DNA of 64,000 bases from JAJCYX01 sp965243825 (GCA_965243825.1 CBDEVT010000001.1:2728001-2792000); one strand, 5' to 3'; counted from the first letter of the stretch, positions 1 through 8,404 are shown. The notes: generated from the sequence alone by a model not told the origin. A program made the numbers and translations.

Positions 1-221
1 GCAACGATCAGTGCGTTAGGGAACCGGCGACGCGCCGCTGAAACTGCATGTCGGGCTTTACGGTCTGCGGTATTGGTAACTGTGCAGGAGTTGAGCACGT
101 AAACATCTGGAGCTGCATCTTTGTCCGCCAACTCGAATCCTGATGCCAAGAACTCTCTTGCCAACTGCTGGGAGTCGGCCGTATTTAGCTTGCAGCCATG
201 CGTTTCAATGTGGAATTTCAT
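1..221 (-). CDS. mtaB: MtaB/MiaB-family tRNA methylthiotransferase, 5' part only
   Basis: The reverse strand from the ATG at 221 reads an open frame of 73 codons that runs off the left edge. It begins MKFHIETHGCKLNTADSQQ and continues with NSCTVTNTADRKAR. These are the two cysteine motifs of the N-terminal UPF0004 domain (Cys10 and about Cys46), which holds the auxiliary 4Fe-4S cluster in radical-SAM methylthiotransferases. The CTVTNTxDxK(S/A)R signature fits the MtaB/YqeV branch, which methylthiolates t6A37 in tRNAs reading ANN codons, better than MiaB itself. The radical-SAM core and TRAM domain lie outside the window. No clear Shine-Dalgarno precedes the ATG. The gene is divergent from two tRNA genes. 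Family assignment is secure; the MtaB versus MiaB choice is likely. Confidence 0.85.
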   Translation of the reverse strand, partial: MKFHIETHGCKLNTADSQQLAREFLASGFELADKDAAPDVYVLNSCTVTNTADRKARHAVSAARRRFPNALIV

Positions 222-523
222 CTAATCAGGAGGAGTGAGTCTCACTTGGCATTCGCCGCATGTACGAAGTGCAGGGGATGCCAGTCCGTGTGCAATTACC
301 AGCGGATTGTATCGGGCTCACTGCGACACTCGGGTGCGGAGCTTACTGGCATGGCAGACGTTGAAGAATCTGCTGTGTTTGCAATCAACTGCGATTGACC
401 CGCGAATCAGGCGGTGGTAGCTTCGATACGTTGCGCGTTCGATGAGACCTTTGATCTGTGCCGTCGGATCATGCTCAAGCGAAATATAGTGCGACTACCT
501 GGTTGCCCTTCGGGCACGAAATG
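222..523. other. Intergenic region without a recognisable gene
   Basis: This stretch separates the methylthiotransferase start from tRNA-His. It must hold the divergent promoters. A TATAGT hexamer at 485-490 sits at a suitable distance for a tRNA -10 box, but I could not pair it with a good -35. The short open frames here show no family features. Confidence 0.5.
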
Positions 524-599
524 GTGGGCGTAGTGTAGTGGTTAACACGTCAGGTTGTGGCCCTGAAGATCGTGGGTTCGATCCCCACCGTCCACCCCA
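524..599 (+). tRNA. tRNA-His (GTG anticodon)
   Basis: The sequence folds as a cloverleaf. The acceptor GTGGGCG (524-530) pairs with CGTCCAC (589-595), a TTCGATC T-loop is present, and the anticodon loop carries GTG between CAGG and CCTG arms. A G at 523 can serve as the G-1 typical of tRNA-His, opposite the C73 discriminator at 596. CCA is encoded at 597-599. Confidence 0.95.
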
Positions 600-737
600 T
601 CAAAACCGGTTCTCGCAGTCGATCGAAGGCAGCGATTCATTCAAACAAAAATGTATGCGATGACGCTGTGGTCTTCAGTCTTTTCTCGAAGCGTCGCCAA
701 TTCGATTCGGATAGACTGAAATGTCGAACAGGCACGT

Positions 738-813
738 GCGCCCGTAGCTCAGTGGATAGAGCATCTGGCTTCGAACCAGAGGGTCGGGGGTTCGAATCCC
801 TCCGGGCGTGCCA
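738..813 (+). tRNA. tRNA-Arg (TCG anticodon)
   Basis: The acceptor GCGCCCG (738-744) pairs with CGGGCGT (803-809) through one G-T pair. The D-arm contains GTAGCTCAGTGGATAGAGC. The anticodon loop CTTCGAA is held by a CTGG/CCAG stem and gives anticodon TCG, which reads CGA. The T-loop is TTCGAAT. The discriminator is G810 and CCA is encoded at 811-813. It lies 138 nt after tRNA-His on the same strand. Confidence 0.95.
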
Positions 814-1186
814 TCCAGTCACACTTTCTGACCTTTCGAATTCCTGTTTGGCATTCACTCGAGTACTCTGGGGTTCGTTCCAACACCCCCACATCACGAC
901 GTCCGCAAACCTTCGGCACACCTCTTGCATGCACTTCTCCAACTGGCGGAGAGGATATTGGCAGGTGTCGGTGAGTCATCTGTGGCTCATTCGGCACTTT
1001 GATCGTGGTCAGGAAGGAACGCTGATTCATTTTCGGTGACTCGCAGCTCCCGATCATGAGATGGGAATAGCTCCGGAAAACCCACCAACATTCTGTGCTC
1101 GTGCACATCTGGGTCCGGTGATGGGACCGACGATGCGTTCACTGGGCGGCGACGAGGCCGTTGCGACCGAACGAGAACTGATTGCA
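814..1186. other. Intergenic region between tRNA-Arg and the coiled-coil gene
   Basis: No gene is supported here. In-frame ATGs of the downstream reading frame occur at 1061, 1121 and 1136. The extra N-terminus they would add has no family features and no convincing ribosome-binding site, so I treat this stretch as untranslated leader. Confidence 0.4.
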
Positions 1187-1810
1187 ATGAAATCCAAGAA
1201 GAATTCCAGATCAGCTCAGTCTGCTCGATCTTCACAGGTTGAGCAGAGCGGGGAAGCAGTGCCGGCAATGATGGTTCCTGCGAACGAATCTGCATGGTCA
1301 GCTTCGCGAGTGGTGCAGTCACAGCTGCCAGCATCGTCCCGTCAGCGCATGTTGGAAGCCCGCGGTGACCTGCTGCACGTGGAGCGCGATTACATCAATA
1401 TTTCGACTCAGGCTGAAGCGGCAATGCACCGAGAAGCAGAAGCCATGGACCGGCAGGCGGCCCAACTACGTGCAGATGCTTGGGCAATTGAGCAAGAGTC
1501 TGAAACTCGCATCAGGGTTCTCCAGGCGCAGGCTCGCATGGAAGGCGAACTCGCAAAGCGGATCACCGAGATAGCTGAGCGAAGTGCTCTGGCAGTCCTA
1601 GATCGAATCAAGGAAGCATCTGATTCGATGATGGATTGGGCAGGCCTGATGGGTGGTGACCTGTCCGATATGCTGAAGAAGGAAGCTGCTGAACAGGTCG
1701 CACGCAAAGTTGCCGATATCGAGGCCGTTGAGGAGGCTATGGAGGACGAAGCCAGGGCTCTTGAACTCATCGAACTCAGCGCTCGCTACAAGAACGGCAA
1801 CGCGGCCTGA
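1187..1810 (+). CDS. Ala/Glu-rich coiled-coil protein of unknown function
   Basis: The product has 207 residues and I do not recognise its family. The first 60 residues are polar and Ser/Gln/Ala-rich, probably disordered, beginning MKSKKNSRSAQSARSSQ. From about residue 65 to the end the sequence is almost continuously helical and charged (Ala, Glu, Arg), with heptad-like spacing typical of a long coiled coil. One more hydrophobic break occurs around MMDWAGLMGGDLSDML (about 145-160). There is no signal peptide or membrane helix. The start at 1187 is chosen because the following MKSKK is a natural cytosolic start and GAGAAC lies 10 nt upstream; starts at 1061, 1121 or 1136 are possible. It is a monocistronic unit closed by the terminator at 1836. 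A structural or scaffold role is only a guess. Confidence 0.6.
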   Translation: MKSKKNSRSAQSARSSQVEQSGEAVPAMMVPANESAWSASRVVQSQLPASSRQRMLEARGDLLHVERDYINISTQAEAAMHREAEAMDRQAAQLRADAWAIEQESETRIRVLQAQARMEGELAKRITEIAERSALAVLDRIKEASDSMMDWAGLMGGDLSDMLKKEAAEQVARKVADIEAVEEAMEDEARALELIELSARYKNGNAA

Positions 1811-1835
1811 AGATAATCCCCATCGATCTTGACTG

Positions 1836-1868
1836 AAACGGGCGCTCCATTTGGAGCGCCCGTTTTTT
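1836..1868 (+). terminator. Strong Rho-independent terminator
   Basis: A perfect 11-bp stem (ACGGGCGCTCC at 1838-1848, complement at 1853-1863) with an ATTT loop is followed directly by a T-run (1863-1868) and preceded by AAA. It ends the coiled-coil gene transcript 26 nt after its stop. This is the clearest intrinsic terminator in the window. Confidence 0.95.
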
Positions 1869-2002
1869 CTGTTCAGATTCACTCACCAGCACTCAGGACT
1901 CAACTGCCTTCCTTGCGACCATGCCGCTGAGCCTCCATACCATTGAAGTTGGCGGGAGCAGGTCCTACGTTAGCAGGCGGTCATTGTCGCCCTCGTGGCA
2001 AG

Positions 2003-2398
2003 TCAATCATTCGCGTGACGCTTGTCATACTCCTCGAACGCCTTGGCTGCAGCATTCATTGCGTTAACCGCAGCCGGGTAGCCTCCGTAAAAAAGCATCT
2101 GCGTGATCAGTTCGATGATCTGTTCCTTGGTCCAACCGTAGTTGAGAGCACCGGTTATGTGTCCGGGAAGTTGAGCAGGCTTATCGCGAGCCACCAACGC
2201 CGCGATGGTACAGATGCTTCTCGTCTTGCCATCCAGGGCAGGGCGCTGGTAGATGTGGCCGAAAAGCGTGGCGTTGATGAGTTCGAAAGCGTCCTCTACA
2301 GGCTCTACGACTGGGTTCATGGCCACTGTGCCGTCGTAGTACCACTCTCGCCACTCTTTCGCTTTCTCCAGCAAATCTTCATATGAATGGGATGTCAT
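2003..2398 (-). CDS. Carboxymuconolactone decarboxylase (CMD) family protein
   Basis: The product has 131 residues, typical for a single-domain CMD protein. The central part (about 60-115) has the family pattern: an all-helical stretch with CTIAALVARDKPAQLPGHI and a glycine-containing WTKEQIIELITQMLFYGGYPAA segment. This resembles PcaC (4-carboxymuconolactone decarboxylase) and its uncharacterised relatives. The CxxC pair of AhpD-type peroxidase partners is absent, so a redox role is not supported. The ATG has AAGGA 8-9 nt upstream. No other protocatechuate-pathway gene is present nearby, so PcaC function is not assured. Confidence 0.8.
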   Translation of the reverse strand: MTSHSYEDLLEKAKEWREWYYDGTVAMNPVVEPVEDAFELINATLFGHIYQRPALDGKTRSICTIAALVARDKPAQLPGHITGALNYGWTKEQIIELITQMLFYGGYPAAVNAMNAAAKAFEEYDKRHAND

Positions 2399-2492
2399 GC
2401 TTCATTCCTTATTTTGTGTTCTTGTTAGGTCGTCGAGTTGACTAAGGGCGCCATTGTGTCGCGACAGAAGAACAGGTCGAGGCGAAAAGAGA

Positions 2493-3035
2493 TCATAGCC
2501 TTATCCAGTCTTCTTTCGGCGGCCACACACTCTTGAGAGGGACCTCTACAAAGCCGTCGTGCGAAAGACCAAGACCGCCTATCACGCCTCCACCTGCGGA
2601 CGTTGAAGCTCGGCCGGCGGAGAAGTTTCCGGCAATCTCGCCGGTGAATGCCGATATTTCGACAACTATCTCGCCGCTATCCAAATTGAACTCTTCTTCC
2701 GTATTCGGTCGAGAGCGGACAGGTCCTCTAACCACTACTGTCCAGGTCGATGCACTACCGCTCTCTTCGAAACGGGCCAGAATTTGCGTCGGAGGCCCGG
2801 CCAGTATTCCGAAATCGGTGTCCCTGCGGTTCTCGACAGCGTCTCTTATCTCAATAATGGCTCTGTGAGCGGCACCGTAACCGGGAATCTGGTTCTCACC
2901 GTGGGCTTCAAGCGCTTTCGGAAAATCATCCTGGTCATTGAATGCGAACACCGTCAGACCGACGACGATGGGCACGGCTAACAGCAGGACCAACGGTATG
3001 GCCAGCGATCGGGTTTGCGTCACGTTGGCTGTCAC
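2493..3035 (-). CDS. Membrane-anchored protein of unknown function
   Basis: The product has 180 residues. Residues 11-31 form one hydrophobic helix (LAIPLVLLLAVPIVVGLTVFAF) after a short polar N-terminus, which predicts a type II membrane anchor. The rest is extracytoplasmic, with alternating beta-strand-like segments and a glycine-rich stretch around residues 140-160. I do not recognise the family. The start is GTG at 3035 and overlaps the TAG stop of the DinB gene by one base (TAGTG), which implies translational coupling. What it does with the DinB-like protein is unknown. Confidence 0.65.
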   Translation of the reverse strand: MTANVTQTRSLAIPLVLLLAVPIVVGLTVFAFNDQDDFPKALEAHGENQIPGYGAAHRAIIEIRDAVENRRDTDFGILAGPPTQILARFEESGSASTWTVVVRGPVRSRPNTEEEFNLDSGEIVVEISAFTGEIAGNFSAGRASTSAGGGVIGGLGLSHDGFVEVPLKSVWPPKEDWIRL

Positions 3036-3607
3036 TAAACCGTGGCTGATCCGTGCTGGCCCCGCACTCCACGGAGTGCCTCGATCATGCCCAGATGCCT
3101 GTTGGCGTGAGCGATATAGCCGACAGCCGCATCTCCAACAGTAGTGTCGTTCCCATGCCAGTCGATGAACGGAGTGTCGAAGACGTCATCGTCGATTTCC
3201 GCGTATCGCCGTTCCAGGACTTCGAACGTTGATCGGGCATATCCAACAACACGAGCCAGCGCTGGCAGGGGTAAATCTTGCGCTTCGTCGTCGGGAAGTT
3301 GTGCGCCGACGCCCCAGGTGCCGAGTGAGCGATCATCAAAGCTCCAATCGTCGGCAATTCCAAGTGCGTCCCAGAGCTGATTACCGTGGTTGGAGTGATC
3401 AGCTTCGCCTGCAGTTACGGGGGCAAGTAGCGACTGCACGTAGTCCGCCCATCTCGCCATATGCCACATGTGCCATTTGATCGATGGCGCGGTGGGTGGG
3501 TCCCACTTTGAGGCCGTCTCATCGCTGACCTCGACGATGATGTCGAGGAACTGCTGGTGAGTACGAGCGAGCCGCGAAAGAGCTATTTCGGCAGGGGAGA
3601 GGCGCAT
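3035..3607 (-). CDS. DinB-superfamily protein (putative metal-dependent enzyme)
   Basis: The product has 190 residues, the usual length of a DinB/YfiT four-helix protein. Candidate metal-ligand histidines occur in WHMWHMARWADY (about residues 45-56) and in HANRHLGMIEALRG near the C-terminus (about 168-181), the positions expected for the His triad of this superfamily. Characterised relatives include thiol-dependent S-transferases acting on bacillithiol or mycothiol, but many have no known substrate. The ATG is at 3607, and the stop overlaps the start of the downstream membrane-protein gene. Family call is good; activity is unknown. Confidence 0.75.
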   Translation of the reverse strand: MRLSPAEIALSRLARTHQQFLDIIVEVSDETASKWDPPTAPSIKWHMWHMARWADYVQSLLAPVTAGEADHSNHGNQLWDALGIADDWSFDDRSLGTWGVGAQLPDDEAQDLPLPALARVVGYARSTFEVLERRYAEIDDDVFDTPFIDWHGNDTTVGDAAVGYIAHANRHLGMIEALRGVRGQHGSATV

Positions 3608-3675
3608 CGTTCGAGTGTAACGTTTCTTTTATCCGACCGCCGAAGAGTCCCGTCTTTTCGTAGCTTCGCTTTCGC

Positions 3676-4968
3676 CTAGGTTATGACGTCGGGTTTTAGT
3701 TCGGGTGCCAACTGGCGGTAACGTGGCAAACCGATCAATCCCGTGATACCAAGTCCCAGTGCCATGCTGATCCAGAGGGCCAGGTCGTAATTCCCGTCGG
3801 CATCGAAGACTCGTCCGGCTACCCAAACGCCAGTTGAGGCACCGACTGGCATGATTCCAAAAATCGTCCCGTACACGGTTCCAAGTCGTCGAAGCCCGAA
3901 CTGATCTGCGCTGACCGAACCCGTGAGTGAAATCACAGATGTCCACGACATACCGATGATCATCACGCCCAGGGTTGCCATCGGCAGAGAGTCCGCAAGC
4001 AGCAATACCGCATAACCCAGGCCTCTGAACATGTAGGCAACTGAGAGGACAGATCGCGTACCTCGGCGGTCTGCCATATACCCGAATGCCAATGCGCCGA
4101 TGATTCCCATGGCTCCGACAGAGGCGAGTGAAGAAGCAGCCGCGATAGCGCTTGCCCCCAGAGATGTGGCATAAGCCACGAAGTGGGCATTCACGAAGCC
4201 CATTGTGTAGCCTCAGGTGAAGAATCCGGCTGTGAGAGCCCAGAAAATTGGCGTTTTAGCCGCCTGCTTCAGGGTCAATCCTTCGTCAGGCATCCAGGCG
4301 CATACTGGTCGGCCGTCGTTCGAGGTTATCTGCCGTTGGTAATCTGGTGCTTCGGGCTCCTCGCTCTCGGCTCCACTTCGTCGCGCGAACCAGGTGCTTA
4401 ACAAAAAAGTTGAAACTGGCAAGATGACAAGCAGTAGTACCACGGCAAGGACGACATAGGCAGTTCGCCAGCCACCCAGGGTCAATGCAACCGCGGCTAA
4501 TGGAACAAGTGCGGTTTCGCCGACAGCGGAACCGCTTCCTGCCAGCGAGAGGGCAAGACTCCTGCGTTTCGTAAAGCGGCTACTGACCAGTCGGGTGAGT
4601 GTCGCAGGGGAGGCGAGAGTGAAGCCGAGCCCCATCGTCAAGAACAGCGCATATAACTGCCACAGTTCATTTATTCTCGATAGACCCAGAAGCGCAGAGC
4701 CTCCGACCAGAAGGCCGAAAGCTGCGACGAACCTGGCGTCGTACCTGTCAGAAAGCCATCCTGCTGCGGGTCTGAGCAATCCGGTTGCCAAACCTGCTAC
4801 AGCCAGGGCACCTGAGAGGGACTCTCTCGACCACCCGAATTCATCGACAAGCGGTTTCAAAAAAACGCCGAACGAGAACCTGCTGCCAGCGGTCCCGAAG
4901 AGCACCAGCGCAACACCGATCACCACGATCCAGCGTGGAGATATCCGTATTTCAGTTAAGCGTTGCAA
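3676..4968 (-). pseudogene. MFS transporter gene interrupted by an in-frame TGA
   Basis: Two consecutive open segments on the minus strand, 4968-4213 and 4203-3676, are in the same frame. They form one 12-helix major facilitator protein of about 430 residues apart from a single TGA at 4213-4215. The N-terminal half has MFS motif-A-like AAGWLSDRYDARF, and the C-terminal half repeats it as FGYMADRRGTR. The reading continues through ...AGFFT, stop, GYTMGFVNAHFVAYA without loss of register, so this is one nonsense codon, not a frameshift. In relatives of this monocarboxylate/oxalate-type branch a Cys is common near this position, so a one-base change from TGC or TGT is the simplest explanation. 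The start at 4968 is TTG. The gene precedes two sugar-acid dehydratases on the same strand and probably imported their substrate. A sequencing error is possible. Confidence 0.8.
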
Positions 4969-5026
4969 ACGGTTTCAGTGAGTCAGAACGGATCTTCAAC
5001 TATGAATGAGGTCCGAGAATGGCGGT

Positions 5027-6019
5027 CTAATTCGCAATCGCGTCAATCGACTGCAGAATCCCTCGCATGTGCCCCACGCAGTACGCCATGTACTCTCGTC
5101 CCTGCGGGCTGTCGGTGCTGATGCGATTCAGGTGATCGTAGTCAATCACGCCCTTATAACCCACATCGTGGAGCGCCTTCGCGACTTCATACATGTTGAG
5201 GTCGCCTTCGTCCGGCATTACCTCTTCGTACTCGCCCTTGTCAGGAATCGTGCCGCGAACGTTTCGGAAATGGCAATGCACGATCTTGTCCCCGAATCGC
5301 TTGATGCCTTCGAAGATGTCCTGGCCGGACTCATAGCGAGTTCCGACGCAGAAAGTCATGCAATTGTTCGGTGACGGCACCTCGGAAAACAGGCGCTCGA
5401 AGGCATCGTAGTTATACATGACCTGAGGAACGCCATTCAGTTTGGACACCGGCGGGTCGTTGCCGTGCATGCCTACCTTCATGTTGTACTTATCGGCGAT
5501 TGGCATGACGTTTCGATAGATATTGAGTGTGCCTTCCCAGACCTGTTCTACAGAAGGGGCATCGTCGCGGAGGGGCATTTCGTGCAGCTCTTTGACCCGC
5601 ATCCGGTGGTGCTGGTAGCCACCCCGACCCTCAACCCAGCTGTGTAGCTGGTCACCGAACGGGTGCAAAGTTGCTGCTTGGAAACACTGGATGCCGAACA
5701 GCGGCACGCCGAGTTCGCCGCATAGCTCCGCATTGACCTGGAGGCTTTCGATTTCTCTATCGCCGCCTGGCCTGCCGAGGAAGGCGTTGATGTAGTCGGG
5801 ACCAGACGTGTTGGCACGCTCCACTTTAAGACCTGCGGCATCAAGTCTGTCGATGACCTGCTCAAGCCCGGCCCTGTTCGCGCGACCACCTGCATCGTCG
5901 TAGCCGGGCACCATGTCTAGCACGATATCGACGTAGTCGACGCCGATCTGTTTTATGAACTTCAGGTCTTCAGGCCGTTCCAGCCAGTCAGCGCTGATTC
6001 GCGTGCCAATTCTGATCAT
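5027..6019 (-). CDS. UxuA-like (mannonate dehydratase family) TIM-barrel protein
   Basis: The product has 330 residues. It matches the xylose-isomerase-like TIM-barrel fold of D-mannonate dehydratase. Visible blocks are GMHGNDPPV (UxuA usually has HPDDPP), TFCVGTRYESG, HCHFRNVRG and GDLNMYEVAKALHDVGYKG, whose Cys, His and Asp positions correspond to the metal site of UxuA. UxuA makes 2-keto-3-deoxygluconate from mannonate. The altered HPDDPP block and the end motif IDYDHLNRI suggest a different sugar-acid substrate. The start at 6019 is fixed by GGAGG 9 nt upstream; the longer frame to 6106 is not used. It lies 68 nt after an enolase-superfamily dehydratase and is probably co-transcribed with it. 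Confidence 0.8.
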   Translation of the reverse strand: MIRIGTRISADWLERPEDLKFIKQIGVDYVDIVLDMVPGYDDAGGRANRAGLEQVIDRLDAAGLKVERANTSGPDYINAFLGRPGGDREIESLQVNAELCGELGVPLFGIQCFQAATLHPFGDQLHSWVEGRGGYQHHRMRVKELHEMPLRDDAPSVEQVWEGTLNIYRNVMPIADKYNMKVGMHGNDPPVSKLNGVPQVMYNYDAFERLFSEVPSPNNCMTFCVGTRYESGQDIFEGIKRFGDKIVHCHFRNVRGTIPDKGEYEEVMPDEGDLNMYEVAKALHDVGYKGVIDYDHLNRISTDSPQGREYMAYCVGHMRGILQSIDAIAN

Positions 6020-6087
6020 GTTGAAGTCCTCCAGGCTAATTCTGCTCGTGTCCTGAAAGCTGAATGACGATTCGCCTAATGCCCTTC

Positions 6088-7257
6088 TTACCTCATGGCT
6101 TCCCACTGCGGATCAGGGTGGCTGGCGATGAAGTCTTGGTCCAGCTCGTAGCCAAGTCCGGGCTTGTTGTTCATGTAGTAATGGCCGTCGCGAATATCCA
6201 GCGGCTCGGTGAGAACCGCGTCGTATGCCTCGCGGGCGTGGTCGGTCATCTCAAGTCGGTAGATGTTCGGCACGTTCATCAGGACATGGGCGCCTGACGT
6301 GACGTTGATCGGCCCCGAAGCGTCATGCGGCGAGATCGGCACGTAGTAGGTCTCAGCCAGCACTCCGATGCGCTTCATTTCGGAGATGCCACCCGTCCAG
6401 CAGATGTCCGGCATGATGTAGTTGACCAACCCTTCCTGCAGGTAAGGTGCGAAATCCCAGCGGGTGTACTGGCGCTCGCCAATGCAGAGGTTTATGTCCG
6501 TGTTGCGACGAAGTTGCCTCATCGCGTCGATGCTCTCCGGCTGCAGCGGCTCCTCGAACCAGGTCAGGTTGAAGGGGATCATTGCATTACACAGTTGCGT
6601 GGCGGTGGAGACATCGAAATTACCGTGCGCATCGATCATCAGCTCGATATCTGGCCCGACCGCTTTACGAAGCTCTGACATCAGTTCAACCGCATGTGCA
6701 GCCGCAGCAGGGGAGATCTTGCCGTCGATATAGCGCCTGTGGTGTTTGCCCATCTCGGGGCTGTAAGGATCCAGCTTCAGGGCCTGGTACCCAAGAGCCA
6801 CCTGGCGTCTCGCGTCCGCCACGCAGGCTTCTATGTCGTCAGCAGGGCCGACATGACTGTACACAGGTACGGAGTCGCGCACCGGTCCACCGAGCAGGTC
6901 ATAGACAGGACGTTTTAACGCTTTCCCCTTGATGTCCCACAGAGCCATATCGATGCCCGAGGCCAACGTCGTCGCGAATCCGCGTGAACCGAGCGTGCCG
7001 AAGCGACGGTAGATCTGGTGCCAGATCCGATCGATGTGTTCCGGATTGTCTCCGACCAGCCCTTCCGAGAAGTCCTGACCTTCGAGATCGTCTTTCAGCA
7101 TCTGTAATGCCCGGCCGACGACCAGAGCACCGCCACCACCGGAGTTGGTCGCTTCTCCAAGGCCAGTGAGCCCTTCATCTGTGTCGATCTCAACGAATAC
7201 CCATGTACGACCAGTCCCGGCTTTGGTCAGATACACACGCAGGTCAGTGATTTTCAT
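6088..7257 (-). CDS. Enolase-superfamily sugar-acid dehydratase (mandelate racemase/muconate lactonizing enzyme type)
   Basis: The product has 389 residues. An N-terminal capping domain (about 1-125) is followed by a beta/alpha barrel. Metal ligands are seen as Asp in MIDAHGNFD, Glu in WFEEPLQ and Glu in CIGERQ, and the barrel also has ISPHDASGP, whose His is a probable acid/base. KLDPYSP sits on the second barrel strand. This arrangement fits galactonate or mannonate dehydratase-like members, which dehydrate aldonic acids to 2-keto-3-deoxy acids. The exact substrate cannot be read from the sequence. The ATG at 7257 is preferred over an in-frame TTG at 7266. It overlaps the 3' end of the upstream methyltransferase gene by 14 nt and is followed by the UxuA-like gene. 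Confidence 0.88.
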   Translation of the reverse strand: MKITDLRVYLTKAGTGRTWVFVEIDTDEGLTGLGEATNSGGGGALVVGRALQMLKDDLEGQDFSEGLVGDNPEHIDRIWHQIYRRFGTLGSRGFATTLASGIDMALWDIKGKALKRPVYDLLGGPVRDSVPVYSHVGPADDIEACVADARRQVALGYQALKLDPYSPEMGKHHRRYIDGKISPAAAAHAVELMSELRKAVGPDIELMIDAHGNFDVSTATQLCNAMIPFNLTWFEEPLQPESIDAMRQLRRNTDINLCIGERQYTRWDFAPYLQEGLVNYIMPDICWTGGISEMKRIGVLAETYYVPISPHDASGPINVTSGAHVLMNVPNIYRLEMTDHAREAYDAVLTEPLDIRDGHYYMNNKPGLGYELDQDFIASHPDPQWEAMR

Positions 7258-8137
7258 GTTTTTCAAACACCATTAGTAACCGGTGTCCGGTCCCTTTACG
7301 TATCCAGAGTGGTTTATCTTGCGAAGAGCGATCAGTCGATCGAAATCTCATCAGTTTGTTGATCACCATACGGATCGCCAGGTGAGATCTCTTGAACGTT
7401 TTCAGATCTCCTGGCCCGACTGTAGACCAATAGTCAACTAGCCTGGCACCGGACTTCGCAAAAAGTTTCTCCAGGTACCGAGGTCCCATGTACGCAACAT
7501 GCTCCAAGCTGGAGTTGTAACCAATCCATTCTGGACCGATGCGCAGGCCCAGTTCGAAATTCATTGTGGTGATCACTATCCACTTTTTTGAAAGATCACA
7601 GAGCATTTCAACCATAGGTTGAGGGCTATTAAGGTGCTCTACGACATCTCGAGCCACCACAACATCGTAGAGTTGAGCATGGTCTCTGAGCCATTCCTCT
7701 ACAGATACATTGGCTACTCTGCTGCGAATTGGCTCTTGAATGGAATCGACTGCGTCTTCGTTGATTTCGATACCTGATACAACAGCGCCACGTGAACTGA
7801 GCATCGCCAGAAATGAGCCGTCACTCGAACCGATCTCAAGAAGATTCTTCTTATTGAGGCCAATGGAGTTGTCCATAAGCTCCAAGTGCGCGCTCGCGTG
7901 TTCATCGATGGCTGATTCTGCTAGTCCTGTAAGACTGCCTGCTGGTTGTTTGAAGTAATCATGCGATGTGTGAATGTCCATCAATTCGGCATCAGAGATG
8001 CCCGGAACAAGGAAACCAAATTCGCAATCGAGACACTGAAAAACTGATTGAGTGTCTGGTCTCGATGCAACTTCGCGAGTTAATGTCGACCCGCATGCAG
8101 TGCAAGTCGCTTTTTCGATAGAGGAATGTGCTTGCAA
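7244..8137 (-). CDS. Class I SAM methyltransferase with N-terminal zinc ribbon
   Basis: The product has 297 residues. Residues 12-40 carry two CxxC pairs (CTAC and CLDC), a zinc-ribbon of the kind placed before many sugar C-methyltransferases and Methyltransf_23 enzymes. The SAM site is LLEIGSSDGSF (about residue 99), followed by GIEINEDAV and ARDVVEHLNSP. Substrate could be a sugar nucleotide or a lipid head group. The start is TTG at 8137 with no good ribosome-binding site and no ATG alternative in frame. The gene appears more AT-rich than its neighbours, which could indicate transfer. Its 3' end overlaps the dehydratase start, but a functional link to the sugar-acid genes is not evident. 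Confidence 0.75.
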   Translation of the reverse strand: MQAHSSIEKATCTACGSTLTREVASRPDTQSVFQCLDCEFGFLVPGISDAELMDIHTSHDYFKQPAGSLTGLAESAIDEHASAHLELMDNSIGLNKKNLLEIGSSDGSFLAMLSSRGAVVSGIEINEDAVDSIQEPIRSRVANVSVEEWLRDHAQLYDVVVARDVVEHLNSPQPMVEMLCDLSKKWIVITTMNFELGLRIGPEWIGYNSSLEHVAYMGPRYLEKLFAKSGARLVDYWSTVGPGDLKTFKRSHLAIRMVINKLMRFRSTDRSSQDKPLWIRKGTGHRLLMVFEKHENH

Positions 8138-8167
8138 AGTGGTGGTTTCAGATGATGTAGTGATGTG

Positions 8168-8187
8168 GGCTTCGCCGCGGCGAAGCC
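8168..8187. repeat. Perfect 20-bp palindrome
   Basis: GGCTTCGCCG followed by its exact reverse complement. It lies 31 nt upstream of the methyltransferase start, in the divergent spacer towards the isomerase gene at 8430. There is no T-run on either side, so it is not an intrinsic terminator. It may be an operator or an RNA hairpin. Confidence 0.7.
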
Positions 8188-8306
8188 TGAAAACGTTAGA
8201 GGTTGCCTGACCGACTCGAGTGCTTGAATTTCTAGCCTCGGCTCAAGGGATTATTCCACAGATGCGAAGTACTGCCACCTAGACTCACCGCCTCAAGCTA
8301 TACTGC

Positions 8307-8404
8307 GCTGCATCTTGCAGCTTGCGGATAGTCGCCGGTTGACGCCAAGATAGCAATCTGGCCCGCCCTGGGCCAATCAACTGGCAGTTGAGATATCCGT
8401 CGGA
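8307..8404 (+). promoter_or_regulatory. Hairpin-rich leader upstream of the isomerase gene
   Basis: Four short inverted repeats follow one another: GCTGCA/TGCAGC (8307-8321), TGGCCC/GGGCCA (8359-8375), CAACTG/CAGTTG (8378-8390) and TCCG/CGGA (8396-8404). All lie within 125 nt upstream of the start at 8430. Such density suggests a structured 5' leader. I do not recognise a known riboswitch class. Confidence 0.35.

Noticed and set aside
557..1039. 160-codon open frame over both tRNA genes
   Set aside because: It runs through tRNA-His and tRNA-Arg and has no protein family features.
1943..2386. 147-codon open frame opposite the CMD gene
   Set aside because: Shadow of a recognisable CMD-family gene.
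4180..4215. Selenocysteine reading of the TGA in the MFS gene
   Set aside because: A GGGC/GCCC hairpin lies shortly after the TGA, but it has only four pairs and no SECIS features. No sel genes are in the window, and selenocysteine at this place in MFS proteins is unknown to me.
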